Positions 25,788-34,343 of a stretch of 64,000 bases of DNA are shown here, one piece after another. The position numbers and the translations under genes were made by a program. Where the stretch lies: assembly GCF_009725985.1 (NCBI RefSeq), contig NZ_RCNR01000006.1:1-64000 (forward strand), given 5' to 3'. How positions within the stretch are numbered: position 1 is the stretch's first letter; each line of letters begins with the position of its first letter. The DNA is from Zobellia amurskyensis. GTDB taxonomy: Bacteria; Bacteroidota; Bacteroidia; Flavobacteriales; Flavobacteriaceae. A model generated the notes under the pieces. The model was not told the origin of the DNA, did not search any database, and saw nothing but the letters and a program-made list of their open reading frames with translations.

Positions 25788-27002
25788 CTACTCCAACATG
25801 CCTTTGGCCCTAACAACGGCAGCAACCAACGCATCTACCTCATCCATAGTATTATAAAAGCTAAAACTAGCTCTTACCGTACCCGGAATTTTGTAAAAAT
25901 CCATAATTGGTTGTGCGCAATGGTGACCGGTTCGTACGGCAACACCCAATTTATCTAAGATAGAGCCGATATCATAAGGGTGAAGCCCCTCTATCTTAAA
26001 AGAGATAACCGAAGTCTTATTTTTAGCTGTTCCGTAAATCTTGAGGCCTTCTATTTTTAGCAGTTCTTGGGTAGCATATTCAAGCAATTCGTGCTCGTAT
26101 GCTGCAATTGCTTCAAAACCTATAGCGTTCATATAGTCTAATGCCGCACCAAAGGCAATACCACCGCAAATATTTGGCGTACCTGCTTCAAATTTATGAG
26201 GAAGATCGGCATAAGTCGTTTTTTCAAAAGTAACCTCAGCAATCATTTCACCACCACCTTGATAAGGAGGTAATTTATTGAGCCACTCTTCTTTACCATA
26301 CAACATACCTTCTCCTGTAGGTCCGCACATTTTATGGGCAGAAGCCGTATAAAAATCTACATCTAATTTTTGCATATCTGCTTTAACATGAGGTGCAGCT
26401 TGTGCACCATCAATCAAAACAGCAGCGCCAACAGCATGTGCTTTATCTATAATTATTTCAATTGGGTTAATGGTACCCAATGCATTTGATATATGATTAC
26501 AGAAAACCAGTTTCGTTTTATTAGAAAGTAATTCGGCATAAACATCCATCTTCAACTCACCCTCAAGGTTCATAGGAATCACCTTTAAAACGGCTCCTGT
26601 CCTCTCGGCCAACATTTGCCAAGGCACAATGTTGGAATGATGCTCCATAGCGGAAACCAAAATCTCATCGCCTTTTTCAAGCAAAGTTGTAAATCCGTTG
26701 GCAACGATGTTTATACTGTGGGTTGTTCCTGACGTAAATATGATTTCATACGAATTTTTCGCATTAAAGTGCTTCTGAATCTTTTGCCGTGCTACCTCAT
26801 ATTTATCAGTTGCTTCTTGGGAAAGCGCATGCACACCACGATGTATATTGGCATTATAGTTTTGATAGTAGTCTACAATAACATCAATAACCTGTTGTGG
26901 GGTTTGAGATGTAGCAGCATTGTCTAAGTATACCAAGGGCTTTCCATTAACTTCTCTTTTGAGAATTGGAAAATCTTTACGAATTTTAGTAACGTCTATC
27001 AT
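25788..27002 (-). CDS. sufS: Cysteine desulfurase SufS
   Basis: 404-aa PLP enzyme mobilising sulfur from L-cysteine for Fe-S clusters. YLDNAATSQTP is at the N-terminus, the PLP Schiff-base Lys224 lies in SAHKMCGPTG, and the persulfide Cys362 in RTGHHCAQPIM marks the group II (SufS) type. I start at ATG 27002 (MIDVTKIRKDF), six codons inside the longest frame. A -7 box at 27020-27027 suggests a promoter separate from sufABCD. Confidence 0.95.
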   Translation of the reverse strand: MIDVTKIRKDFPILKREVNGKPLVYLDNAATSQTPQQVIDVIVDYYQNYNANIHRGVHALSQEATDKYEVARQKIQKHFNAKNSYEIIFTSGTTHSINIVANGFTTLLEKGDEILVSAMEHHSNIVPWQMLAERTGAVLKVIPMNLEGELKMDVYAELLSNKTKLVFCNHISNALGTINPIEIIIDKAHAVGAAVLIDGAQAAPHVKADMQKLDVDFYTASAHKMCGPTGEGMLYGKEEWLNKLPPYQGGGEMIAEVTFEKTTYADLPHKFEAGTPNICGGIAFGAALDYMNAIGFEAIAAYEHELLEYATQELLKIEGLKIYGTAKNKTSVISFKIEGLHPYDIGSILDKLGVAVRTGHHCAQPIMDFYKIPGTVRASFSFYNTMDEVDALVAAVVRAKGMLE

Positions 27003-27019
27003 AGTAATTAAATTGAGCA

Positions 27020-27027
27020 CAAAGATA
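27020..27027 (-). promoter_or_regulatory. Putative -7 box of the sufS-sufE-sufT unit
   Basis: The minus strand reads TATCTTTG, a TAnnTTTG match, 17 bp before the sufS ATG. Together with the terminator at 27093-27123 it indicates that sufS starts a new transcript. Confidence 0.5.
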
Positions 27028-27092
27028 CCGACTATGCCTTAAATTATAGTGAAAATAAGAAGCTTTCTAAGTTGAAGGTATTCTTATAAAAG

Positions 27093-27123
27093 AAAAAACC
27101 AAGATAGTTATCTTGGTTTTTTT
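27093..27123. terminator. Bidirectional terminator between the outer-membrane barrel gene and sufS
   Basis: AAAACCAAGATA at 27095-27106 pairs perfectly with TATCTTGGTTTT at 27109-27120. T-runs are present in both directions. It would end the minus-strand transcript of the barrel gene. Confidence 0.8.
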
Positions 27124-27165
27124 ATGTCTTAATAATTACAATTAGAAGCGAAAACCAACTCCCGC

Positions 27166-27732
27166 TTACACAAAGCCTAAATTATCTTTAATATTTTCGG
27201 TGTATCCTTCACCCTTTACCGTACCAGTACTTCTAGTATAATCACATTGCACTTGTAAAAAAAATCGCTTAGTTACATCATAAGAAAGCCCTAGATTTAA
27301 ACTTACACCTCCTGGTGAACGTTTCAATTCAGCAGGTTCGTTAAAGGCAATTCCCTTGTTTTTAGATTCTGTAAAAGTATATCCCAATCCTATACTAGGG
27401 TGGAGTTTTTTAATTGATGGAATAGTAAACTCCGCAAATAACTTTGGCTGAAATAACCAATGGGTTTCCGTGAAATCAAACAGTTCTTCATTAATAGAGT
27501 AATTATGATTTTGTCGAAAATATCCTGCACTTATACTCGCTCCTATTTTTACAATATTAAAATCGAAAAATCGGTATTTTAATCCTAAGTCTAGAATAGC
27601 TGGTGCGTCAGCTCCTAAGTCATCACCAACGGAAATCGGGTAATTTGCCTCCACACTCCATTTTTTGTCTTGGGCGAACAAACTTGCACTTAGAAAGAAG
27701 ATTGAAACTGTTAAAAAGTAGATTTTTTTCAT
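27166..27732 (-). CDS. Outer-membrane beta-barrel protein, apparently cut short by a nonsense codon
   Basis: 188-aa protein with signal peptide (FLSASLFAQ) and alternating barrel strands; resembles the small opacity/OmpW-like outer membrane barrels. The annotated frame ends in NLGFV at a TAA (27166-27168), but the same frame continues for seven more codons encoding AGVGFRF before a second stop at 27142-27144. Barrels normally end in an aromatic residue in exactly this kind of strand, so TAA probably replaced a Tyr codon (TAT or TAC). It lies between sufD and sufS, framed by its own terminators, so it is an insertion in the SUF locus rather than an operon member. Function unknown. Confidence 0.75.
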   Translation of the reverse strand: MKKIYFLTVSIFFLSASLFAQDKKWSVEANYPISVGDDLGADAPAILDLGLKYRFFDFNIVKIGASISAGYFRQNHNYSINEELFDFTETHWLFQPKLFAEFTIPSIKKLHPSIGLGYTFTESKNKGIAFNEPAELKRSPGGVSLNLGLSYDVTKRFFLQVQCDYTRSTGTVKGEGYTENIKDNLGFV

Positions 27733-27788
27733 ACGAACGAATAATTAATGGTTTATAATTCGGTCGTAAATTTATAAGTAAATTCATA

Positions 27789-27820
27789 CAAAAAAATAAC
27801 GACACTATTAAAGTGCCGTT
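27789..27820 (-). terminator. Terminator of the sufABCD operon
   Basis: On the minus strand AACGGCAC pairs with GTGTCGTT (one G-T pair) around a 7-nt loop between 27820 and 27798, followed by a T-run. It lies 55 bp beyond the sufD stop. Confidence 0.7.
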
Positions 27821-27874
27821 AAATAAATTCTGTATTTTAAGATAATCTCTTGTTAAAAAAGCATTTTACACTTT

Positions 27875-29191
27875 CTACAAATCAAACCCAAGATTAACGC
27901 CTAATTTTTTGGCAATCAATCTATTAATACGTGTTTTTAGTTCTGGTATCCGTACACTTTCCAAAACATTATTGGCAAAAGCATACATTAACAAAGCACG
28001 AGCTTCCTTTTTAGGAATACCACGAGATTGCAAGTAGAATAAAGCATCCTCATCTAGCTGACCAATAGTACAACCATGCGAACATTTTACATCATCTGCA
28101 AAAATTTCTAGCTGTGGTTTGCTGTTTATAGTAGCCTTGTCACTAACCAAAATGTTATTGTTCTGTTGAAAGGCATTTGTTTTCTGCGCAATCTTATCTA
28201 CTATAATCTTGCCATTAAAAACACCCGTAGAGCTATCACCATAAATACTCTTGTAATCTTGATGACTTTCGCAATTTGGCTGTATATGATGTACCAAGGT
28301 ATGGTGATCTACATGCTGCTTATCACCTAAAATAGTAACTCCTTTCATGGTAGAGTCTATATACTCCCCATTCTGATAGAAGTTAAGGTTGTTACGCGTT
28401 AGTTTACCACCAAAAGAAAAGGTATGCACTTTTACCAAGCTCTTATCCTTTTGATCAACATAAGTATTATCAATCAATGAAGCTGTAGCTGCGTCATTTT
28501 GAATCTTATAATAGTCAACAATAGCGCTTTTAGCAGCAAAGATTTCGGTAACCGAGTTGGTCAAAACTTCATTTGAAGTTAAACTCTGGTGACGCTCAAT
28601 AATCTGCACTTCCGCATTTTCCTCAACAATGACCAAATTCCTTGGTTGCAACAAAATAGAAGCCTCATTACCAGTAGCGAAATGAATGATTTCGATAGGC
28701 TTTTTAGGCATTTTGTTTTTAGGAATGTAAATATATGCTCCTTCTCTACTAAATGCCGTATTCAATGTAGTAAGCGATTCATCTTTTGAGGCCACTTTAT
28801 TAAAATACACATCTATAACAGCCTTGTACATTGGCTTTGTAAGCGCTGCGCTCATTAAACAAATATCCACTCCATCATGTGTAGTCTCTGAAAGGTATGA
28901 GCTATAAATACCGTCTACAAAGACGATTTTGTACGAGTCTATTTCGTGTAAAAAATATTTTTTAACGTCTTTATACTCAAGGGTATTTTCCTCTCGAGGA
29001 AAAATACTGAAATCTACTTTTTGAATGCTATTCAAAGAAGTATACTTCCAAGCTTCCTCTTTTTTAGTAGGAAAACCTTTGAGTTCAAAGTTTTTCATGG
29101 CTTCTGTTCTAACGTCGTGCACAGAGTGCTCAATATCAACGTTGTTCTCGAACGCCATAAAAGATGATATCAACTTGTCTTTTAAATCCAT
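27875..29191 (-). CDS. sufD: Fe-S cluster assembly protein SufD
   Basis: 438-aa scaffold subunit that forms SufBC2D with SufB and SufC. N-terminal helical part (GFPTKKEEAWKYTSL), then the beta-helix core, and the C-terminal family motif KCSHGCTIGQLDEDALFYLQSRGI with the conserved Cys-His. Usual length. Last gene of the sufABCD unit. Confidence 0.95.
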   Translation of the reverse strand: MDLKDKLISSFMAFENNVDIEHSVHDVRTEAMKNFELKGFPTKKEEAWKYTSLNSIQKVDFSIFPREENTLEYKDVKKYFLHEIDSYKIVFVDGIYSSYLSETTHDGVDICLMSAALTKPMYKAVIDVYFNKVASKDESLTTLNTAFSREGAYIYIPKNKMPKKPIEIIHFATGNEASILLQPRNLVIVEENAEVQIIERHQSLTSNEVLTNSVTEIFAAKSAIVDYYKIQNDAATASLIDNTYVDQKDKSLVKVHTFSFGGKLTRNNLNFYQNGEYIDSTMKGVTILGDKQHVDHHTLVHHIQPNCESHQDYKSIYGDSSTGVFNGKIIVDKIAQKTNAFQQNNNILVSDKATINSKPQLEIFADDVKCSHGCTIGQLDEDALFYLQSRGIPKKEARALLMYAFANNVLESVRIPELKTRINRLIAKKLGVNLGFDL

Positions 29192-29213
29192 ATATTTTAG
29201 TATTAAGTATTGA

Positions 29214-29238
29214 GTACAAAGTTTTTAATGCTTTGTAC
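29214..29238 (-). other. Hairpin in the sufC-sufD intercistronic gap
   Basis: GTACAAAG (29214-29221) and CTTTGTAC (29231-29238) form a perfect 8-bp stem with a 9-nt loop, in the 72-bp gap between the sufC stop and the sufD start. No T-run follows in the sense direction, so it is more likely a processing or stability element than a terminator (inference). Confidence 0.45.
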
Positions 29239-29263
29239 CAATAACTCTGTACTTCGTACTATT

Positions 29264-30016
29264 TTAAACCGCAGTTTCCTGCTTCAACCAATCGTATCCT
29301 TTTTCTTCTAGTTCTAGAGCCAATTCTTTGCCTCCAGATTTCACAATTTTACCATTGTGCAATACATGAACAAAATCAGGTACGATATAATCTAACAAAC
29401 GCTGGTAGTGTGTAATTACAATTACAGCATTGTCCTTACTTTTTAATTTATTTACTCCGTTTGCAACAATACGTAGTGCATCAATATCCAAACCAGAATC
29501 GGTTTCATCTAGAATAGCCAATTTTGGCTCTAACATTGCCATTTGGAATATCTCATTACGTTTCTTCTCCCCACCAGAAAAACCTTGGTTAAGCGAACGA
29601 GACAAGAACTTACGGTCAATTTCCAACATTTCAGACTTCTCACGAATCAACTTCAACATATCCTTAGCAGGCATATCTTCTAGGCCTCGTGCCTTTCTGG
29701 ATTCATTGATCGCAGTTTTCATAAAGTTGGTAACGGAAACCCCAGGTATTTCTACAGGGTATTGAAAAGAAAGGAAAACACCTTTGTGAGCGCGCTCTTC
29801 TGGAGACGTTTCTTCCAAATCCTCCCCTTCTAATTGAACACTACCTTCGGTTACTTCAAATTCTTCTTTACCGGCAATAACAGATGCCAAGGTACTCTTA
29901 CCGGAACCGTTAGGCCCCATAATAGCGTGAACCTCACCAGCTTTAACCTCTAGGTTAATTCCTCTTAATATTTCTTTGTCCTCTACACTAGCGTGTAAAT
30001 TTTCGATTTTAAGCAT
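29264..30016 (-). CDS. sufC: Fe-S cluster assembly ATPase SufC
   Basis: 250-aa ABC ATPase of the SufBC2D complex. Walker A GPNGSGKST (34-42), ABC signature FSGGEKKRNEI preceded by LNQG, Walker B LAILDETDSGLD and the switch His in VIVITHYQRLL are all present. Powers conformational change in the scaffold during cluster assembly. Lies 50 bp after sufB. Confidence 0.97.
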   Translation of the reverse strand: MLKIENLHASVEDKEILRGINLEVKAGEVHAIMGPNGSGKSTLASVIAGKEEFEVTEGSVQLEGEDLEETSPEERAHKGVFLSFQYPVEIPGVSVTNFMKTAINESRKARGLEDMPAKDMLKLIREKSEMLEIDRKFLSRSLNQGFSGGEKKRNEIFQMAMLEPKLAILDETDSGLDIDALRIVANGVNKLKSKDNAVIVITHYQRLLDYIVPDFVHVLHNGKIVKSGGKELALELEEKGYDWLKQETAV

Positions 30017-30066
30017 TTTGTAAATCTTATTTATTAATCAAACTATAAATCTGCATCTGGCAAGTA

Positions 30067-31512
30067 CTACCCTACTGAGCCTTCTAAACTAATTTCCAGT
30101 AATTTTTGAGCTTCCACGGCAAATTCCATTGGTAACTTGTTCAGAACTTCTTTACTAAATCCGTTTACTATCAACGCAATAGCCTTTTCGGTATCTATAC
30201 CTCTTTGGTTACAGTAGAAAATTTGGTCTTCACCAATTTTACTAGTGGTTGCCTCATGCTCTATTTGTGCTGTTTTATTCTTTACCTCAATATATGGAAA
30301 AGTGTGTGCACCGCATTCATTGCCCATCAAGAGAGAATCGCACTGTGAAAAGTTACGTGCATTATCTGCCCGGCTACTTATTTGTACAAGACCTCTATAG
30401 CTATTTTGCGATTTTCCGGCAGATATACCTTTTGAAATTATGGTGCTACGGGTATTCTTGCCCAAGTGTATCATTTTAGTACCGGTATCGGCCTGCTGAT
30501 AATTGTTGGTAACGGCAATAGAGTAAAATTCTCCAATTGAGTTATCTCCTTTTAAAATACAAGATGGATATTTCCACGTAACAGCTGAGCCCGTTTCTAC
30601 TTGTGTCCAAGAAATTTTTGCATTTTTCTCGCACAAACCTCTTTTGGTTACGAAATTGTAAACCCCACCTTTACCCTCTTTGTTCCCAGGGAACCAGTTT
30701 TGTACCGTTGAGTATTTTATCTCGGCATCATCCAGAGCAATAAGCTCTACCACGGCAGCGTGCAATTGATTCTCATCTCTTGATGGCGCCGTACAGCCTT
30801 CTAGGTAACTTACATAACTATCCTCATCTGCAATTACAAGTGTTCTTTCAAACTGACCTGTACCTGCTTGATTGATTCTAAAATATGTAGATAGTTCCAT
30901 TGGGCAACGAACCCCTTTTGGAATATAACAGAAAGACCCGTCTGAAAACACAGCAGAATTTAAAGCCGCGTAAAAGTTATCTTTCTGGGGAACTACAGAA
31001 CCTAAGTATTTTTTAACCAACTCAGGATGTTCTTTTATTGCCTCTGAAATAGAGCAAAAAATAATTCCTTTTTCAGCCAATGTCTTTTTGAACGTAGTAG
31101 CAACGGAAACAGAGTCCATTACTATATCTACAGCAACGTTTTGCAATTTCTTTTGTTCATCAACAGAAATCCCTAACTTTTTGTACATCTCCAATAACTC
31201 CGGATCTACATCATCCAATGATTTATTGGGATCTGCTTTTACAGGAGCTGAATAATAGCTTATTGCCTGAAAATCTGGTTTCGTATAATGTACATTGGCC
31301 CATTCTGGTTCCTCCATCTCTTTCCAGATTTTGAAGGCTTCCAAACGCCAAAGAGTCATCCACTCGGGTTCTTCTTTCTTTTTCGAAATGGCGATAACGA
31401 TTTCTTCATTCAATCCATTCGGAAAAGTGTCGGATTTAATATCCGTATAGAAACCGTACTCGTACTCCTTAGTTTCGAGTTCCTTTTTTAGTTCTTCTTC
31501 TGTGTATGCCAT
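30067..31512 (-). CDS. sufB: Fe-S cluster assembly protein SufB
   Basis: 481-aa scaffold subunit on which the cluster is built. Family motifs: [25 protein letters not shown]-like [42 protein letters not shown] and [15 protein letters not shown], with [18 protein letters not shown] toward the C-terminus. Full length. Second gene of the operon, 62 bp after the SufA-like gene. Confidence 0.97.
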   Translation of the reverse strand: MAYTEEELKKELETKEYEYGFYTDIKSDTFPNGLNEEIVIAISKKKEEPEWMTLWRLEAFKIWKEMEEPEWANVHYTKPDFQAISYYSAPVKADPNKSLDDVDPELLEMYKKLGISVDEQKKLQNVAVDIVMDSVSVATTFKKTLAEKGIIFCSISEAIKEHPELVKKYLGSVVPQKDNFYAALNSAVFSDGSFCYIPKGVRCPMELSTYFRINQAGTGQFERTLVIADEDSYVSYLEGCTAPSRDENQLHAAVVELIALDDAEIKYSTVQNWFPGNKEGKGGVYNFVTKRGLCEKNAKISWTQVETGSAVTWKYPSCILKGDNSIGEFYSIAVTNNYQQADTGTKMIHLGKNTRSTIISKGISAGKSQNSYRGLVQISSRADNARNFSQCDSLLMGNECGAHTFPYIEVKNKTAQIEHEATTSKIGEDQIFYCNQRGIDTEKAIALIVNGFSKEVLNKLPMEFAVEAQKLLEISLEGSVG

Positions 31513-31574
31513 TTTTTCCTTTTATACCAACTACGCTAGGTAATTGAATAATTAGTTCTTTTACTATTTTCCGT

Positions 31575-31910
31575 TTATAACGAAAAACTTTCACCACACC
31601 CGCAGGTGCGTTGTGCATTAGGGTTATTGAAAACAAAACCCTTTCCGTTCAGTCCGCCAGAATACTCCAGCGTTGTACCCACTAAGTAGAGAAAACTCTT
31701 TTTATCTACAATAATACGCACATCATTATCTTCAAAAACCTTATCGGTCTCATCTTTTTTTTTGTCAAAATCGAGTTCATATGAAAGGCCGCTACACCCA
31801 CCACTTTTGACACCTACACGAACAAAGTCTTTGGAGGCATCAAAACCTCCTTCAGTCATTAAGTCAATGACTTTCTTTTTCGCAGTCTCAGATACTTGAA
31901 TCATAAGCAT
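31575..31910 (-). CDS. sufA: SufA/IscA-family A-type Fe-S carrier
   Basis: Up to 111 aa; the three conserved cysteines are Cys39 (GGCSGLSYEL) and Cys103/Cys105 (RTCGCGESFSL), which carry Fe-S clusters or iron to target proteins. First gene of the suf operon. The ATG at 31908-31910 lies inside a putative operator; a second ATG two codons downstream (31902-31904) is just clear of it and may be the real start. A -7 box is at 31934-31941. Confidence 0.92.
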   Translation of the reverse strand: MLMIQVSETAKKKVIDLMTEGGFDASKDFVRVGVKSGGCSGLSYELDFDKKKDETDKVFEDNDVRIIVDKKSFLYLVGTTLEYSGGLNGKGFVFNNPNAQRTCGCGESFSL

Positions 31911-31927
31911 TTGGATTTAATCTAAAT
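31909..31927. promoter_or_regulatory. Candidate Fur-like operator of the suf operon
   Basis: ATTTGGA (31909-31915) and TCTAAAT (31921-31927) are inverted half-sites 5 bp apart, differing from a perfect palindrome by one base. The same 7-5-7 pattern is perfect in front of hemA. It lies at the expected transcription start, immediately downstream of the -7 box, a classic repressor position. Confidence 0.6.
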
Positions 31928-31933
31928 AGTTCA

Positions 31934-31941
31934 CAAATATA
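31934..31941 (-). promoter_or_regulatory. Putative -7 box of the suf operon
   Basis: The minus strand reads TATATTTG, an exact TAnnTTTG match, about 24 bp upstream of the first sufA ATG. A -33 TTG is not clear. Confidence 0.6.
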
Positions 31942-32232
31942 CGGCATTAGTAGGGTTTAACCATAAGAACTAACATTATTATAACGTATATTCAAATAAG
32001 GTTTTTCTATTACCATCTTTATAATCGCACTTCACTGGCAGAGCACCATTTAAACGAACATAAACTAAGCATTTAGCATATTAGTCCCCCTTGCTTTTCA
32101 AGCTTTGCTATTCAGCGAGCATTACATCATTAAACAAGTGAGCATCAACACTCTTTTTAAAGCTCTAAAAAATCTAAGTAGTATTATTAAAACTATTTTA
32201 ATAGTTTTAGAAAAAAATTACGCCAATTTCTT
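31942..32232. other. Gap between the suf promoter and the glycosyltransferase gene
   Basis: About 290 bp, very AT-rich toward the right end. It contains a 9-bp perfect palindrome (AAAACTATT at 32189-32197 mirrored at 32200-32208) 24 bp before the glycosyltransferase start, a possible operator. I see no gene or RNA signature. Confidence 0.5.
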
Positions 32233-33111
32233 ATGAAGGTAACCGGATTTTCTTTCGTTAAAAACGCCGTTCGTTTTGAGTATCCAGTTATAGAATCCAT
32301 TCAATCTATTTTACCACTTTGCGACGAATTTGTAATAGCAGTTGGAAAATGTGAAGATGGTACGCTAGAATTGATTCAAAGCATTAACCATGAGAAAATA
32401 AAAATTATTGAGACGGAATGGGACGATAATTTAAGAGAAGGAGGGAAGGTACTAGCTACTGAAACAAACAAGGCTTTAAAGCACATATCCGATGATACTG
32501 ATTGGGCGTTTTACATACAAGCAGACGAGGTTATTCATGAGAAGGATTTAAAAACCATCAAAGATGCGATGTTAAAACATGTGAACAATGAGCAAGTAGA
32601 CGGACTTCTTTTTAAATATTTACATTTTTATGGTTCCTTTGATTACATCGGAGCCTCTTCAAATTGGTATTCTCACGAGATAAGAGTCATTAAAAACAAT
32701 GGTACTATCTACTCTTATAAAGACGCTCAAGGTTTTCGTAAAAATGATAACGAAAAACTTAATGTAAAGACAATAGATGCTTCGGTTTACCATTATGGCT
32801 GGGTTCGTGAACCTGAAGCGATGCAAAGGAAGCAATCAAATTTTGGTTCACTATACAGGGGAAAAGAGGAGTTAGAAAAAGCTAAGACAGCTCCCAAGAA
32901 ATATATTTACGAAGATAGCATACATAAAATAACTCCTTTTAAAGGGGACCATCCTCAAGTTATTATTCCACGAATAAAAAGGAAAAATTGGGCATTCGAT
33001 TATGATATATCCATGAGTCGAATAAGTTTAAAAGACCGAACCAAAAAAATCCTAAAAAATTATTTTGGCATAGACCTATCTTACAAAAATTACAAAATCA
33101 CTAGAAAATAA
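32233..33111 (+). CDS. Glycosyltransferase family 2-like protein
   Basis: 292-aa protein. The N-terminal GT-A-like part has VTGFSFVKNAVRFEYPVIESIQSILPLCDEFVIAVG, then WAFYIQADEVIHEKD, where QADE takes the place of the usual DxD metal motif. No membrane segment is visible, so it is cytoplasmic or peripheral. Such proteins add sugars to cell-surface glycans; donor and acceptor unknown. It stands alone, with no other polysaccharide genes nearby. Confidence 0.78.
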   Translation: MKVTGFSFVKNAVRFEYPVIESIQSILPLCDEFVIAVGKCEDGTLELIQSINHEKIKIIETEWDDNLREGGKVLATETNKALKHISDDTDWAFYIQADEVIHEKDLKTIKDAMLKHVNNEQVDGLLFKYLHFYGSFDYIGASSNWYSHEIRVIKNNGTIYSYKDAQGFRKNDNEKLNVKTIDASVYHYGWVREPEAMQRKQSNFGSLYRGKEELEKAKTAPKKYIYEDSIHKITPFKGDHPQVIIPRIKRKNWAFDYDISMSRISLKDRTKKILKNYFGIDLSYKNYKITRK

Positions 33112-33272
33112 CATTCTTCTATACTAAAAGCGACCGCTCGTAAAAACCAATCTGGTTTTAGAAGAAAGAGTGTTTTTCAAATAAAAAGCATACCACAAAT
33201 CCATCAAAAGCTCAATTACATTTTTGTTAGATGCTATTAATAGAAAAATAGGGCTATAAGGATTATCATTCT

Positions 33273-33280
33273 TACTTTTG
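33273..33280 (+). promoter_or_regulatory. Putative -7 box of thiL, very close to the start codon
   Basis: TACTTTTG matches TAnnTTTG and ends only 4 bp before ATG 33285, so the transcript would start at or next to the ATG (leaderless or nearly so). Confidence 0.5.
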
Positions 33281-33284
33281 CAAA

Positions 33285-34334
33285 ATGCTAGAAGATAAAA
33301 ATCAAGAACGTACGTCCCTTGAGAAATTGGGCGAGTTTGGACTCATAGAACATTTGACCAAAAATTTTGAAATAAAACATAAGTCCACTATAAAAGGGAT
33401 TGGCGATGACGCCGCCGTATTTGACCATACGGACAAAACGATACTAACTACAGACTTATTGATAGAAGGTGTCCATTTTGACCTTAGCTATATGCCCCTA
33501 AAGCATTTGGGCTACAAAGCCGTAATGGTGAACCTTTCAGATGTGTACGCCATGAACGCCACAGCTAAACAAATTACAGTTTCATTGGCTGTTTCCAACC
33601 GTTTTCCGCTAGAAGCATTAGAAGAACTTTACGCAGGAATTGCTCTAGCAGCAAAGATTTTTAATGTAGACCTTATTGGTGGTGACACTACTTCATCTAC
33701 GTCTGGAATGCTTATTAGTATTACGGCAATTGGCGAAGCTAAAGAAGAGGAAATCACCTATCGTAGCGGCGCAAAAGCAAATGACTTATTGGTTGTTAGT
33801 GGCGATTTAGGTGCCGCATATATGGGACTGCAGGTTTTAGATCGTGAAAAAGAAGTTTTTAAGGTAAATCCTAATAACCAACCTGATCTTTCTCCCTACT
33901 CATATATTGTTGAGCGTCAGTTAAAGCCTGAGGCACGAAAAGACATTGTTGAACTTTTGAAAAAATTAGAGGTACTGCCAAGTGCCATGATCGATATAAG
34001 CGATGGACTTTCTTCTGAAATTCTTCATCTCTGTAAGAGCAGCAAGGTAGGATGTAATCTTTTTGAAGAAAAAATTCCATTAGACCCTACTGTAATAAGT
34101 GCTTGCGAAGAGTTTAACATAGATAGTACCACTATTGCCCTTAGCGGAGGTGAAGACTATGAACTTCTTTTTACCATTGCACAAAACGATTTTGACAAGA
34201 TCAAAGGAAATCCTAGCTTAACTGTAATAGGTCATATGACCGATGAAAGTGAAGGCGCTCATTTGGTTACAAGGGGCAACACAAAAATTGAATTAACCGC
34301 CCAAGGGTGGAATTCCTTCAAGTCAAACGACTAA
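33285..34334 (+). CDS. thiL: Thiamine-monophosphate kinase
   Basis: 349-aa enzyme phosphorylating thiamine monophosphate to the active cofactor thiamine pyrophosphate. Motifs: KGIGDDAAVFD (ATP/Mg), TTDLLIEGVHFDLSYMPLKHLGYKAVMVNLSD, DLIGGDTTSS, MIDISDGLSSEILHLC and ALSGGEDYELLFT. Full length. No other thiamine genes are nearby. Confidence 0.96.
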   Translation: MLEDKNQERTSLEKLGEFGLIEHLTKNFEIKHKSTIKGIGDDAAVFDHTDKTILTTDLLIEGVHFDLSYMPLKHLGYKAVMVNLSDVYAMNATAKQITVSLAVSNRFPLEALEELYAGIALAAKIFNVDLIGGDTTSSTSGMLISITAIGEAKEEEITYRSGAKANDLLVVSGDLGAAYMGLQVLDREKEVFKVNPNNQPDLSPYSYIVERQLKPEARKDIVELLKKLEVLPSAMIDISDGLSSEILHLCKSSKVGCNLFEEKIPLDPTVISACEEFNIDSTTIALSGGEDYELLFTIAQNDFDKIKGNPSLTVIGHMTDESEGAHLVTRGNTKIELTAQGWNSFKSND

Positions 34335-34343
34335 ATTTCTTAT

